Shown here piece by piece: positions 8,880 to 20,978 of a DNA stretch of 64,000 nucleotides. The DNA is from Nocardia inohanensis NBRC 100128 (GTDB lineage Bacteria > Actinomycetota > Actinomycetes > Mycobacteriales > Mycobacteriaceae), in assembly GCF_001612945.1 (NCBI RefSeq), contig NZ_BDBK01000004.1, forward strand, positions 62,001-126,000, read 5' to 3'. Both the position numbers and the translations under genes were made by a program. The notes beneath the pieces were generated by a model. It searched no databases. It was given only the letters and a program-made list of their open reading frames with translations, and was not told where the DNA came from. Position 1 is the first letter of the stretch, and every line of letters starts with the position of its first letter.

Positions 8880-10013
8880 TCAGCCTCGGACGTTCAGGCC
8901 GACCTTCTGGAATTCCTTGAGGTCGCTGTAGCCGGTCTTGGCCATCGAACGACGCAGGCCGCCAACCAGGTTGAGCGAACCGAACGGATCGTTGGAGGGG
9001 CCGTTGAGGACCTGCTCCAGGGGCACCCGCTCCTCGTCGAGGGCGTAGGGCAGCAGCGAACCGCGCGGCACCGAGGGGTGCGCGGCGGCGGACGGCCAGT
9101 ACCAGCCCGAACCCGGCGCTTCCTGGGCGAGGGTCAGCGGCACGCCGAGCATGACCGCGTCCGCACCACACGCGATGGCCTTGGCGATATCGCCCGAGGT
9201 GAGGATCTGGCCGTCGGCGATGACATGCACGTAGCGGCCGCCGGTCTCGTCCATGTAGTCGCGGCGCGCGGCGGCGGCATCGGCGATGGCGGTGGCCATC
9301 GGGACGCCGATGCCGAGCACCTCACCGGTGGTGGTGGCGCCCTGCATCGAGCCGTAGCCGACGATGACGCCGGCCGCGCCGGTGCGCATCAGGTGCAGCG
9401 CGGTGCGGTGATCGGAGACGCCGCCCGCCACCACCGGCACATCGAGTTCGGCGATGAAGGTCTTGAGGTTCAACGGTTCTCCGTCGCCCACGTGCTCGGC
9501 GGAGATGATGGTGCCGTGCACGACCAGCAGATCGATCCCGGCCTGCACCAGCGCGGGGGTCAGCGTCCGCGCGTTCTGCGGGGAGACTCGCACCGCGGTG
9601 GTGACGCCGGCGGCGCGCACCTCGGCGACGGCGGCGGCCAGCAGCTCGGGCTGCATCGGTGCGGCGTGCAGCTCCTGCAACAGCGCGATGGCCGCCTCGG
9701 TGCCTTCCTTCTCCGCGGTCTCGGCCAGCTGGGTCAGCTTGGCCTCGACGTCGGCGTGCCGGGCCCACAGTCCCTCACCGTTGATGACGCCGAGCGCCCC
9801 GGCCTTACCCAATTCGATGGCGAAGCGCGGCGACACCAGCGCATCGGTCGGATGGGTCAGCACCGGGATCTCGAACCGGTAGGCGTCGAGCTGCCAGGCA
9901 ACCGACACCTCCTTGGACGAACGCGTCCGCCGCGACGGAACGAGCTCGATATCGTCCAGTTCGTAGGTGCGCCGGGCAGTCCGGCCCATGCCGATCTCGA
10001 CGAGGTCGCGCAT
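8880..10013 (-). CDS. guaB3: GuaB3-type IMP dehydrogenase-related protein
   Basis: The 377-residue TIM-barrel protein closely resembles mycobacterial GuaB3 (motifs EIGMGRTARRTYEL, LNLVGGLRRSMAK and DLKEFQKVGL). It lacks the CBS pair present in GuaB2. Where true IMP dehydrogenase has GPGSICTTR, this protein reads GYGSMQGATTT, so the catalytic Cys is missing. In M. tuberculosis GuaB2, not GuaB3, is the reported active IMP dehydrogenase, so an uncharacterised purine-related role is more likely. ATG at 10013 is used here; GTG at 10001 is possible. The order guaB3-guaB2 on one strand matches mycobacteria. The 236-base spacer between them holds hairpins, so separate transcripts are likely. Confidence 0.92.
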   Translation of the reverse strand: MRDLVEIGMGRTARRTYELDDIELVPSRRTRSSKEVSVAWQLDAYRFEIPVLTHPTDALVSPRFAIELGKAGALGVINGEGLWARHADVEAKLTQLAETAEKEGTEAAIALLQELHAAPMQPELLAAAVAEVRAAGVTTAVRVSPQNARTLTPALVQAGIDLLVVHGTIISAEHVGDGEPLNLKTFIAELDVPVVAGGVSDHRTALHLMRTGAAGVIVGYGSMQGATTTGEVLGIGVPMATAIADAAAARRDYMDETGGRYVHVIADGQILTSGDIAKAIACGADAVMLGVPLTLAQEAPGSGWYWPSAAAHPSVPRGSLLPYALDEERVPLEQVLNGPSNDPFGSLNLVGGLRRSMAKTGYSDLKEFQKVGLNVRG

Positions 10014-10216
10014 CTTCGTTCAGTCCTCTCGGTATTTGATGCCCTCCGCTGCACGCGGGCGGGCGCAGTGCCCTGCGCTCCGCGAAGGGCGGGTTCGCGG
10101 CCCGGGAGCGTTCGTGCTTCGCTCCTCCGCGCCGCGAACCCGCGCCGAGGCGGAGGTCCGTGGTCGCGGTCCGGAACGAGCCAGCACTCCGGTCGCCAAC
10201 CTGCGGGGCGGGGCCT

Positions 10217-10243
10217 CGGCTGCCGGGAATCGGTCCCGGCAGC
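10217..10243 (-). terminator. Hairpin terminator after guaB2
   Basis: A perfect 11-bp stem GGCTGCCGGGA/TCCCGGCAGCC with loop ATCGG, 6 bases past the guaB2 stop. A second inverted repeat (GGGTTCGCGGC 10091-10101 with 10131-10141) lies further into the spacer toward guaB3. Confidence 0.7.
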
Positions 10244-10249
10244 CGACTT

Positions 10250-12137
<1,888 letters not shown>

Positions 12138-12551
12138 GTGCGTGACCATCTACCACCTGGCTTGCCGCCGGATCCATTCGCCGGAGACCCCTCCGACCCG
12201 TCGGCCGCGCTCGATGCCATCGAGCCGGGGGAACCGCTGGATCCTCACGAGCGCCTAGCGGTCGAAGAGGATCTCGCCGACCTCGCGGTCTACGAGGCGC
12301 TGCTGGCCCACCGCGGTATCCGCGGGCTGGTCGTCAGCTGCGAGGACTGTCGGCAGGATCACTACCACGACTGGGATATGTTGCGCGCCAACCTCCTCCA
12401 GCTATTGGTGGACGGCACGGTGCGCCCGCACGAACCCGCCTACGACCCGACTCCCGAGGCGTACGTCACCTGGGACTACTGCCGTGGATACGCCGATGCC
12501 TCGATGAACGAGGCGTTGCACGGCGACGGGTTCGACGGGTTCGATCTCTGA
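12138..12551 (+). CDS. DUF5319 family protein (Rv3412-like)
   Basis: A 137-residue acidic soluble protein with a Pro/Asp-rich N-terminus (LPPGLPPDPFAGDP), a conserved core VSCEDCRQDHYHDWDM and a C-terminal WDYCRGYADA. The C-x2-C and the His/Asp cluster suggest metal binding, but no function is known. The frame is open further upstream. GTG at 12138 is chosen because similarity to the mycobacterial protein (about 136 residues, same position beside guaB2) begins there and a -10 box directly precedes it. It converges on rsdA across a clear terminator. Confidence 0.8.
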   Translation: MRDHLPPGLPPDPFAGDPSDPSAALDAIEPGEPLDPHERLAVEEDLADLAVYEALLAHRGIRGLVVSCEDCRQDHYHDWDMLRANLLQLLVDGTVRPHEPAYDPTPEAYVTWDYCRGYADASMNEALHGDGFDGFDL

Positions 12552-12580
12552 TCGCGACCGCGACCCGCTGAAAACGATTA

Positions 12581-12612
12581 CGGGCCTGCGTCCCTCGCGG
12601 AACGCAGGCCCG
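12581..12612. terminator. Bidirectional Rho-independent terminator
   Basis: Stem CGGGCCTGCGT/ACGCAGGCCCG with a 10-base loop. It is followed by GTTTTC on the plus strand and flanked by AAAAC on the other side, so it suits both DUF5319 and rsdA. Confidence 0.85.
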
Positions 12613-12634
12613 GTTTTCGTGCCCTGGAAGCGGA

Positions 12635-13759
12635 CTAGCGCGTGTTACCCGGAGCCGGGAAGCTCGGCATGGTGATACCCGCGGTCGGCAGTGTGTTCGG
12701 CTGCGTCTGCGGCACCGTCGGCACACCGGCCGACGGCTGCTCCACCGGAGGCTGCGTAACGGGCTGACCGCCACCCGTACCCGGGTTGGCGGTCGGAACC
12801 GTAGCGGTGGTGGTGACGATCGGCCCGCCGGTCGGTACGGAAGGCTCCGACGGTTCGGGCGACGGCTGGGTCGGCTGTGTCGGCACCGTGGTGTGGCCGC
12901 CGGTGCTCGGACCGCCGGTACCTGGTTCCGGCGTGGACATGATGGTCGGATCGACGCCCGTGCCGCCACCGTTGCTGCCCGTGGTGGGCGGAACAGAAGG
13001 CCCGCCAGAGGCATTCGGCTGCGTGCTCACCGACGGCTGCCCACCGGTGGTCGGCGTGGACGGCGTCGTGGTCGGCGCCAGCGTGGCCTGTACCGCGGGC
13101 GGCAGCTGGGCCAGCAGGGCCTGCCAGCGATCGAGCAGATCGTCCTTCTTGCCGCTGTCGTTGACCTGGCTGGCATTCGCCTGCGCGCGCTCCATGACGA
13201 TGGCGGCTTCCTGCGGCTTGCCCTGCTCGATCAGCTTCTGGGCCTCGATCAGGTCACCGTCCGCCCGCGCCACGACCGTGGTCTGGGCCTGCTCACTGAA
13301 CACGACCTCCTTGATCCGCCACAGCGGATCGCCGGGTGCCGCGTTGTAGGAGAACGCCGTCAGACCGCCGATGACCAAGGCGATGGCCGCCGCCGCGCCC
13401 AGAATGGGCCGCACCAGCCGTAGTCGCCCCCCGGCATGCGCGTTGATCCGCGCCGTGCGGGCGCCGATCTCTTGATTGACCGCGGCGACGATGGTGTCCA
13501 GGTCCGGTCCGGCCGGCATCGGCTCGGCCACGATCTCAGCTCGCCAGTTCGCCAGCAACGCGGCCAACTGATATTCCTCCGCGGTGCCCGTCTGCACGGG
13601 CCCGTCGCCGGAGATGGCATCGATCAGGGCATCGTCGCGGCGTACCGCGGCGATGTCCACCGGCCCGGTGTCACCCGACGCCTCGGCGTAGGGACCGCTG
13701 TTCTGCGATCCAGGTCGCGCCTTGAAGTCGCCCCGACCGCGCTCGCCATCCCTAGCCAT
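12635..13759 (-). CDS. rsdA: Anti-sigma-D factor RsdA-like
   Basis: A single-pass membrane anti-sigma protein of 374 residues. The cytosolic N-terminal part carries the short sigma-binding segment (PVDIAAVRRDDALIDAISG) and an ADDxL-like acidic helix. The membrane helix PILGAAAAIALVIGGLTAF follows near residue 120-140. The outer part has a short helical domain and then a very long Pro/Thr/Gly-rich tail. Gene order (sigD then rsdA) and topology match M. tuberculosis RsdA, which holds SigD until regulated proteolysis; that mechanism is inferred here. ATG at 13759 overlaps the end of sigD by 8 bases, which suggests coupled translation. Confidence 0.88.
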   Translation of the reverse strand: MARDGERGRGDFKARPGSQNSGPYAEASGDTGPVDIAAVRRDDALIDAISGDGPVQTGTAEEYQLAALLANWRAEIVAEPMPAGPDLDTIVAAVNQEIGARTARINAHAGGRLRLVRPILGAAAAIALVIGGLTAFSYNAAPGDPLWRIKEVVFSEQAQTTVVARADGDLIEAQKLIEQGKPQEAAIVMERAQANASQVNDSGKKDDLLDRWQALLAQLPPAVQATLAPTTTPSTPTTGGQPSVSTQPNASGGPSVPPTTGSNGGGTGVDPTIMSTPEPGTGGPSTGGHTTVPTQPTQPSPEPSEPSVPTGGPIVTTTATVPTANPGTGGGQPVTQPPVEQPSAGVPTVPQTQPNTLPTAGITMPSFPAPGNTR

Positions 13760-14333
13760 ACATTTCACCTGCCCTCGCCACTTGAGACTTGAGTTTCGCG
13801 AGTGCCCGGTGCTGGGCGACTCGTATAGCACCTGCCGTACTGCCCACGGCAACTGCGGTTTCTTCTGCCGACAGACCCATGACCAGGCGAAGGATCAGGA
13901 TTTCTCGATGCTTCTCCGGAAGTGTCGCCAGCAGAGCGTTCATCTGCCGGCTGGTTTCGGATTCGAGAGCTCGCTGCTCCGGTCCCTGGTCGGTGGATAT
14001 GACATCCGGTACTTCGGCCATGGCGTCCGCCTTGTTACGGGCGGAGTTTCGATGAGCGTCGGCGACTTTGTGTGAGGCGATGCCGTACACGAAAGCCATG
14101 AACGGTCGGCCCTGGTCCTGATAACGCGGCAAGGCGGTCATCACGGCCAGACATACCTCCTGCGCGACGTCGTCCGCGGAGAGCGATCCGCGTTCGGCGG
14201 AACCGATGCGCGCACGGCAATACCGCACCACCAAGGGGCGGATGCTCTCCAGTACCTGGGCGAGCGCAGACCTGTCGCCCTGCGCGGCGGCAGCGACGAC
14301 TGCGGGATCCAACTCCTCACCCGTGTTGTTCAT
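13752..14333 (-). CDS. sigD: ECF RNA polymerase sigma factor SigD
   Basis: A 193-residue ECF sigma factor. Region 2 includes the DDVAQEVCLAVMTALPRYQDQG stretch in two parts and FVYGIASHKVADAHR. Region 4 has LPEKHREILILRLVMGLSAEETA and an HTH ending AIRVAQHRALAKLK. Synteny with rsdA downstream and the conserved Rv3415c-like gene and whiB3 upstream identifies it as SigD. ATG at 14333 is chosen at the start of family similarity; the frame stays open to 14429 and a GTG start upstream is possible. A GTAACA hexamer on the minus strand (14440-14445) resembles the -35 of SigD promoters, but no clear -10 follows. It is controlled post-translationally by the overlapping rsdA product. Confidence 0.92.
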   Translation of the reverse strand: MNNTGEELDPAVVAAAAQGDRSALAQVLESIRPLVVRYCRARIGSAERGSLSADDVAQEVCLAVMTALPRYQDQGRPFMAFVYGIASHKVADAHRNSARNKADAMAEVPDVISTDQGPEQRALESETSRQMNALLATLPEKHREILILRLVMGLSAEETAVAVGSTAGAIRVAQHRALAKLKSQVARAGEMYG

Positions 14334-14488
14334 CGTCAGAGCTGTTCCTGGCGTTACGAGTGGCACTTCGCCCGAGGGGCGGTGCTTCCGCGGAGGGGCG
14401 GAACGCGTCAACAATAGCGGCTGACGCATTCGAGACAGGTGTTACGGGGTCACTCTCGGGGAGGATTCAGGGACCTCCCGGAGAACAC

Positions 14489-15460
14489 TCAGGGTCGCGC
14501 GAGATGATCGGCGGCCGAACGGAATCGCCCGCCGCGGATGTTCAGCAACCGCTCGGTATCCGCGGCGACGAGGGCGCCGTCACCGGCCGGATCGATGCCC
14601 GCGCGCAGCATGGCGCAGGCCCAGCGCAACGGTCGCAGCTCGAATTCCGCGCATTGCGAATCGACCTCGGCGGCCAGCGCGCGGGCACGCTCGAGATCGC
14701 CGGCGACGGTCGACGCGGCGGCCACCAGTAGCCGCGATTTCACCCGATGGCGCTGCGAGGGCGCGCGTTCGGCCAGCGCCAGCGCCGCTTCGGCGTGGGC
14801 GAGCGCGGGATCGGAATGCGCGCGTTCGCAATCGGCGAGCGCGCCGGGCGGAGGCGCGGCGATCAAGCCGGATCCCGGTGCCGACAGCGCGGTTTCGGCA
14901 CTCACCCAGTGCAGCCGGACCCGCTGACGCCACGCCGTGTCCGGATCGGGGAGATGAATTTCCAGGTGCGTACGGCAACGTTCGAGCAGCCGGGCGGCAA
15001 GGGCCGGGCGCGCGGTGCCCAGCGCGTCCGCGGCCAAGCCCGTCAACGCGTCGCAAACCGCTTCGGCACGAGCCGCTTCCGAGTCCGGGGTGCCGGGGGT
15101 GCGGACCGGGCCGGGCAGCACCAGAGCGGCGGCGCGGCCATCGGAGACAGCGGCGTAGCTGTGCCACCCGAGTTGGCGCAGCAGGGAGCCCTCGGTGCTG
15201 TGGGTGAGGGAGCGCAGCACCGGATCGGTGGTGGCGCGGCGGGCGCGGCGGAGTTCGGCGCGGGCCGCGGCGTAGTGCCCGGCGCCGCCGAGAGCGACGG
15301 CGCGCAGCCAGGATTCGGTGGCGTCGGCGGGGACGGGCAATCCGGTGGCAGCTCGCTCGGGGGTGGCGCCGAAGGCGGTGGCGGCGAGCACGGAGTTCAC
15401 TTCGGGCACAGGCACCGCCGCACTGTAACCAGTGCCGCCGCCCGGCTTTGCGGGCGCCAT
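14489..15460 (-). CDS. Helical-repeat protein of unknown function (Rv3415c-like)
   Basis: A 323-residue Ala/Arg/Leu-rich soluble protein that looks almost wholly alpha-helical, with TPR-like pairs such as HYAAARAELRRARR and ALAHAEAALALAERAPSQRHR. It has no signal peptide or membrane helix. The same position between sigD and whiB3 is occupied by a conserved gene in mycobacteria. A role linked to SigD is possible but not shown. Confidence 0.75.
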   Translation of the reverse strand: MAPAKPGGGTGYSAAVPVPEVNSVLAATAFGATPERAATGLPVPADATESWLRAVALGGAGHYAAARAELRRARRATTDPVLRSLTHSTEGSLLRQLGWHSYAAVSDGRAAALVLPGPVRTPGTPDSEAARAEAVCDALTGLAADALGTARPALAARLLERCRTHLEIHLPDPDTAWRQRVRLHWVSAETALSAPGSGLIAAPPPGALADCERAHSDPALAHAEAALALAERAPSQRHRVKSRLLVAAASTVAGDLERARALAAEVDSQCAEFELRPLRWACAMLRAGIDPAGDGALVAADTERLLNIRGGRFRSAADHLARP

Positions 15461-16024
15461 AGCACGAATCCTCAGCTACCTGTCAGCATTCACAAGCGGC
15501 TTTGTGTTTCCACTCGGTAAATCTGTCCTCGCTATCGGCTAGCACGCCCGTAAGAAATTCGTATGGCGTTTCGCGCTATTAACCTACCGGCCTCGGGGTG
15601 GCCATCTGCACCCTACTCAGAGCGGAGAGCGCAATGCTCGAGATCACTCGGGTCGACTGCGGCGCATAGCCGGTATTGCTCGGATTCGAGTGCGAAAAGC
15701 AAGTTCTACCAGGCATTTTCGCTAGTCGGATGGGCTATCAGTGCGATCCCCCGCTCCTGGGCAACCGATCAGTATCACCACAGTGAGGCCACTTTGTAAA
15801 TAGAGGGGATGTTAATTCTCTAATGTCCTGGTATTTGGATCGCAGAGGGACAAACTATTGACTCGATTTCGTTCCCCGACCTAACGTACGACATCGCCGA
15901 CGTTGGTGCCGTGCGAAATTGCGGCATCGGCGGAGTGCGATCGCCGGGCACCGGCGATGCGGCCCACTGTTAGCCACAAGCACCGCTCGACAATGCCGAC
16001 GAGCTCGCACCATAAGGAGTTCAC
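15461..16024. other. Long AT-richer leader region upstream of whiB3
   Basis: A 564-base divergent interval, clearly lower in GC than its surroundings. A short open frame at 15563-15799 has no ribosome binding site or recognisable protein. The right part holds a plausible promoter (15858-15887), a leader of about 130 bases, and an AAGGAG ribosome binding site at 16014-16019. Confidence 0.6.
15858..15887 (+). promoter_or_regulatory. Putative whiB3 promoter
   Basis: TTGACT (15858-15863) and TAACGT (15882-15887) are separated by 18 bases, a fair match to a housekeeping promoter. The predicted start near 15894 leaves a leader of about 130 bases before whiB3. Confidence 0.45.
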
Positions 16025-16318
16025 ATGCCTATGCCGACCCACCTCCCTGGTCCGAACGCCGATGTCTGGGATTGGCAGATGCGTGGTTCCTGCCGGGGTC
16101 AAGACTCTTCGGTCTTCTTCCACCCGGACGGCGAACGCGGCCGCGCCCGTTCGCAGCGCGAGATGCGCGCCAAGGAAGTCTGCCGGGCCTGCCCCGTGCT
16201 CCTACAGTGCCGTTCGCACGCCCTGAAGGTCAGCGAGCCCTACGGAATCTGGGGCGGCATGTCCGAGACCGAGCGCGAGATGCACGCCCGCCGCAACCGC
16301 CGCCGGGTAGTCGCGTAG
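16025..16318 (+). CDS. whiB3: Iron-sulfur redox regulator WhiB3
   Basis: A 97-residue Wbl protein. It has four cluster cysteines C23, C53, C56 and C62 in the C-x29-C-x2-C-x5-C pattern, the beta-turn GIWGG at 74-78 and a basic C-terminus (RRNRRRVVA). The N-terminus (LPGPNADVWDWQ) and FFHPDGERGRAR are typical of WhiB3. In mycobacteria WhiB3 senses NO, O2 and redox state and binds the principal sigma factor to adjust lipid and redox metabolism. It has an AAGGAG site 5 bases upstream and the long AT-richer leader described above. The position between the Rv3415c-like gene and groEL1 matches mycobacteria. Confidence 0.93.
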   Translation: MPMPTHLPGPNADVWDWQMRGSCRGQDSSVFFHPDGERGRARSQREMRAKEVCRACPVLLQCRSHALKVSEPYGIWGGMSETEREMHARRNRRRVVA

Positions 16319-16645
16319 CCGGCGACCTGTGACGGTTGTGCACCATCGGGGCGATCGGGGCGCAGGGTGCCGTTCCCGCTGAACACAGCGGTGTGATTTG
16401 CAATTTCCTCCCATCCGTGCGCCCCGGCGCGCCGAATGTCTAGCAAACAACCGGCCACTGCGGGGCAGCGATTGGTTGTGCCCGGCCAACCCTGCGCGCA
16501 TCGGCGTGTCTCTCGAATCGCAAATAGGGCGAGTCGGTACAAAACGGAAAAACTTTGTGCGACAGTCGTTTTGCCGATACCCCCCACCGAGAGGAGGTCA
16601 TAGCGGCACGCTACCCTCGTGGCCGATGACACAGAATGGAGCGTT
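16319..16645. other. Intergenic region whiB3 / sigK-like gene
   Basis: A 327-base interval with no supported gene. An AGGAGGT at 16592-16598 lies too far from any start to be used. A TACCCT -10-like box (16612-16617) would place a transcript start near 16624, just ahead of the GGAG (16638-16641) and the GTG at 16646. Confidence 0.5.
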
Positions 16646-17290
16646 GTGACAACGCGGCCGCCGGCCGCAGAGGGCGACTCGTTCCAGAGTTCGAGGAACG
16701 AGCGGGTGGCGACGCCCGACTCTGCGATCACGGCACGCGCAGCCGAAAGCCTCGAACTCGCCGCACTTCTCGAACGCTGCGGGCAGTCGGATCAGCAGGC
16801 GTTCGCCGAGCTGTACGACCGCACCAGCGCCCGAGTGTTCGGCCTGGTCCTACGGGTCCTGCACGATCCCGGCTACGCGGAGGAGACGACCCAGGAGGTC
16901 TATCTCCAGCTCTGGCGTACCGCGGCCAACTTCGACCCGGCCAAGGGCTCCGCGGTCACCTGGCTGATGACGCTGGCTCATCGCCGCGCGGTGGATCGCG
17001 TGCGCGCCGAACAGGCCCATGCCTTGCGCGAAGTCGCCTACGGCACCAGCACTCTCGGTAACGAATTCGATGAAGTCACCGAAGAAGTTGGTCGACGGCT
17101 GGAACAGCAGGCGGTCCGGGCCGGTTTGGCCACCCTGACGGAGACGCAGCGGGAAGCGATCTCGCTCGCCTACTTCGGTGGCCGGACGTATGCCGAGGTA
17201 GCGGCGTATTTGGGCGTAGGATTACCGACCGTTAAGTCCCGTATTCGGGACGGACTGACACGACTCAAGAAAAGTTTGGGAGTGACGTGA
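16646..17290 (+). CDS. sigK: SigK-family ECF sigma factor
   Basis: A 214-residue ECF sigma factor. Region 2 has FAELYDRTSARVFGLV, DPGYAEETTQEVYLQLWR and WLMTLAHRRAVDRVR. Region 4 has LTETQREAISLAYFGGRTYAEVA and VKSRIRDGLTRLKK. These match SigK. GTG at 16646 is chosen because GGAG lies 4 bases before it and a TACCCT box falls between it and the other candidate, GTG at 16619. The next gene, one base downstream, encodes an RskA-like anti-sigma domain, as in the mycobacterial sigK-rskA pair. M. tuberculosis SigK controls mpt70/mpt83; targets here are unknown. Confidence 0.88.
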   Translation: MTTRPPAAEGDSFQSSRNERVATPDSAITARAAESLELAALLERCGQSDQQAFAELYDRTSARVFGLVLRVLHDPGYAEETTQEVYLQLWRTAANFDPAKGSAVTWLMTLAHRRAVDRVRAEQAHALREVAYGTSTLGNEFDEVTEEVGRRLEQQAVRAGLATLTETQREAISLAYFGGRTYAEVAAYLGVGLPTVKSRIRDGLTRLKKSLGVT

Positions 17291-17291
17291 G

Positions 17292-17606
17292 ATGAACGAA
17301 AGCCAGATCGATCTCGCGGCCGCTGTCGCGCTCGGATCGATCGGCGACGAAGATCAGCGCGCAGTGGCGGAGTTGCTCGACACCGATGACCCGATACTGC
17401 GCGCCGACTTCACCCAGGAAGTGCAGCAGACCCGAGAAGTCCTCGCCCAGTTAGCTTCGACGGTGGCCACCGCGCCACCGCCCGCCCTTCGCGACCGCCT
17501 CCTCGCCGCCATCGCCACCGACCCGGCGCCGCCGACCGCGATCCACCACTCTCCCAACGGTTTCCGTCCAGGAAACGGCCGCAGCACCCACTCGCTCCGA
17601 GACTGA
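17292..17606 (+). CDS. Short RskA-like anti-sigma protein without membrane segment
   Basis: A 104-residue protein with only the N-terminal anti-sigma domain of RskA-type proteins (LAAAVALGSIGDEDQRAVAE and later PPPALRDRLLAAI). Family members usually continue with a membrane helix and an outer domain, about 230 residues in all. Here the stop comes after a Pro/Ser/Gly-rich tail, and no hydrophobic stretch follows in any frame before the next gene. It starts one base after the sigK stop, so it should be co-translated. It may be a soluble regulator or a truncated remnant. Confidence 0.75.
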   Translation: MNESQIDLAAAVALGSIGDEDQRAVAELLDTDDPILRADFTQEVQQTREVLAQLASTVATAPPPALRDRLLAAIATDPAPPTAIHHSPNGFRPGNGRSTHSLRD

Positions 17607-17720
17607 CCCTTTCCCGTACACCCAGTTTCGGTCGCCCGCCCGGTTCTTTCCACGCCCGAAATCCGATGGTGTCCACTGCTAGGTTTGCAGTGAGACACAT
17701 CGGTTCGGGGGAAATCTGTC

Positions 17721-18698
17721 ATGACACTGCGGGCGCTGAGCGAATTCGTCGCGGCCGAAACCGATCCGGCGGAGATCGCGTCGTTCACCGGCGGGCACGG
17801 CATCCTGTTGCCCCCGGACGTGCGAGCCGAGATCACGCGGGTCCAATCCGGTAGCACGCTCGCGGAGCTCACCGCCGGCGTCGTCTCGCTCCGCAATCTG
17901 ATGCCGGGCGGGGATCTGTTCCACACCGCGCTGCTGGCACTGCTGTGCGGCACCATGGTCGAGAACGGGGCGGATCCGGGGGCCGCCATCGATGCCACGC
18001 TGCAATTGCTGCTGCGGCTACTGGAGGCGCTCTCCGAGGACCCGGACGAAACCACCCGGGCGGCGGCGCAATTGGCGATTCCGGCGGCCATGACCATGCT
18101 GTGCCGGTCCAAGGAGACACGCAAACGCTGGCGGGCGCGGCCGGACGTGCTGGAGCTGCTGGACGATCTCGAGGACAGCGAACTGGTGCCGTCCTTCCTG
18201 CGCGAGGTCTTCACGCTGCACGACGATCTGGATCTGCTGGTGCTGGATCGAAAGAATCGGCGCGCCTTCGAATTCCGGCTGACGGCGGTGCGGGACCGGC
18301 TTTACCACTGCTATGCGCTGTTGCAGGATGCGCTGCTGCGGCATACGGGGCCCGGATATCTGGATGCCGAGCCGGTGGATCCGCTCGCGGTGCGGTACGC
18401 GCGCAATCACGCTCTGACACCGGCCGATTACGCGGCCTCGGCGCATCTGCTGGATTATCAGCGCTTCAATTTCGCCCCGCCGGGATTCATGTTCATGCCG
18501 GGCTCGGCATCGCCGTCGGAGTTGCCGTTGCTGGAGGGTATGGCGCTATTGCTGGTGGAGCCCAAGGGCATGCACACGCAGTGGCGGCCGTCGAACATGT
18601 ATCCCGTGGTGCACGAAGCCCTCGAGGCCGGGTGCGAGTTGGTGCGCGAGCACGATCGTGAGCACACCGAGCGGCTGCTGGGCCGCCTCGGAATCTGA
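17721..18698 (+). CDS. Conserved hypothetical helical protein
   Basis: A 325-residue soluble protein that I do not recognise. The N-terminal half is helical and Leu-rich (LLRLLEALSEDPDE). The C-terminal half holds mixed motifs including LLDYQRFNFAPPGFMFMPGS and LLLVEPKGMHTQWRPSNMYP. No signal peptide, membrane helix or nucleotide motif is seen. It stands alone between the sigK pair and groEL1, with GGGGGAAA before its ATG and a terminator after it. Confidence 0.65.
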   Translation: MTLRALSEFVAAETDPAEIASFTGGHGILLPPDVRAEITRVQSGSTLAELTAGVVSLRNLMPGGDLFHTALLALLCGTMVENGADPGAAIDATLQLLLRLLEALSEDPDETTRAAAQLAIPAAMTMLCRSKETRKRWRARPDVLELLDDLEDSELVPSFLREVFTLHDDLDLLVLDRKNRRAFEFRLTAVRDRLYHCYALLQDALLRHTGPGYLDAEPVDPLAVRYARNHALTPADYAASAHLLDYQRFNFAPPGFMFMPGSASPSELPLLEGMALLLVEPKGMHTQWRPSNMYPVVHEALEAGCELVREHDREHTERLLGRLGI

Positions 18699-18742
18699 AT
18701 CGACGGGCGAACCGGCACCGTCCGCCGTCTCCCCCGATGACA

Positions 18743-18774
18743 AAGCCCCCGAACGGTTACCCGTCCGGGGGCTT
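18743..18774. terminator. Bidirectional terminator before groEL1
   Basis: AAGCCCCCG pairs with CGGGGGCTT; an inner ACGG/CCGT extends the stem. It lies midway between the two convergent stops. Confidence 0.85.
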
Positions 18775-18804
18775 GCCCGTTACCCGCGTCAGCGGAGCCG
18801 CAGG

Positions 18805-20415
<1,611 letters not shown>

Positions 20416-20453
20416 TTATCTACTCCTGAAATGAGTTGGGGGAGAACGCACTC

Positions 20454-20496
20454 CGCCCCGGGCCGGAACTGCTCTAGCAGCGACGACGCCGGGGCG
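20454..20496 (-). promoter_or_regulatory. Hairpin in groES-groEL1 spacer
   Basis: CGCCCCGG (20454-20461) pairs with CCGGGGCG (20489-20496) within the 99-base intercistronic gap. It may be an attenuator or mRNA-processing site; intercistronic cleavage of groESL1 mRNA has been reported in mycobacteria. Confidence 0.5.
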
Positions 20497-20511
20497 AAAG
20501 TTGGTCGTTCC

Positions 20512-20814
20512 CTACTTGGTGACGACGGCCAGCAGGTCGCGCGCCGACAGGATCAGGTACTCGCCGCCGTTGTACTTGATCTCGGTGCCGCCGTACTTGC
20601 TGTAGATGACGACGTCGCCTTCCTTGACATCCAGCGGGATGCGCTTCTCGCCGTCTTCGTCCCAGCGGCCGGGGCCGACGGCGATGACGGTGCCCTCCTG
20701 GGGCTTCTCCTTCGCCGTGTCGGGGATGACCAGGCCGGAGGCAGTCGTCGTCTCGGCCTCGTTGGCCTGGACGAGGATCTTGTCCTCGAGCGGCTTGATG
20801 TTCACGCTCGCCAC
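20512..20814 (-). CDS. groS: Co-chaperonin GroES
   Basis: A 100-residue heptameric lid of the GroEL cage. It shows [12 protein letters not shown] at the N-terminus, the mobile-loop region [20 protein letters not shown], then [10 protein letters not shown] and [19 protein letters not shown]. The GTG at 20814 is chosen because GGAGG lies 7 bases before it and family similarity begins there. It is the first gene of the CIRCE-controlled groES-groEL1 operon. Confidence 0.97.
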   Translation of the reverse strand: MASVNIKPLEDKILVQANEAETTTASGLVIPDTAKEKPQEGTVIAVGPGRWDEDGEKRIPLDVKEGDVVIYSKYGGTEIKYNGGEYLILSARDLLAVVTK

Positions 20815-20978
20815 AGTGAGCCCTCCACTTTCAGGGGATTCTTCTCGTCCGAGGCGGGTTGCCTCGGACTCACGGTTTCGGTCTTGTCCGACTCTGTGCA
20901 TTGCGCCCCGTCGTCGCGGGTGCCGGGACCCCTGCCCAGAAGTCTTGCGCTGGCAGCTGAGCACAAAACCAGTGCCGA

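Noticed and set aside
14422..14445. SigD-autoregulated promoter upstream of sigD
   Set aside because: A GTAACA -35-like hexamer is present but no matching -10 lies at the right distance, so it is not listed as a feature.
15563..15799. Small open frame in the whiB3 upstream region
   Set aside because: No ribosome binding site, no family resemblance, and it lies in an AT-richer control region.
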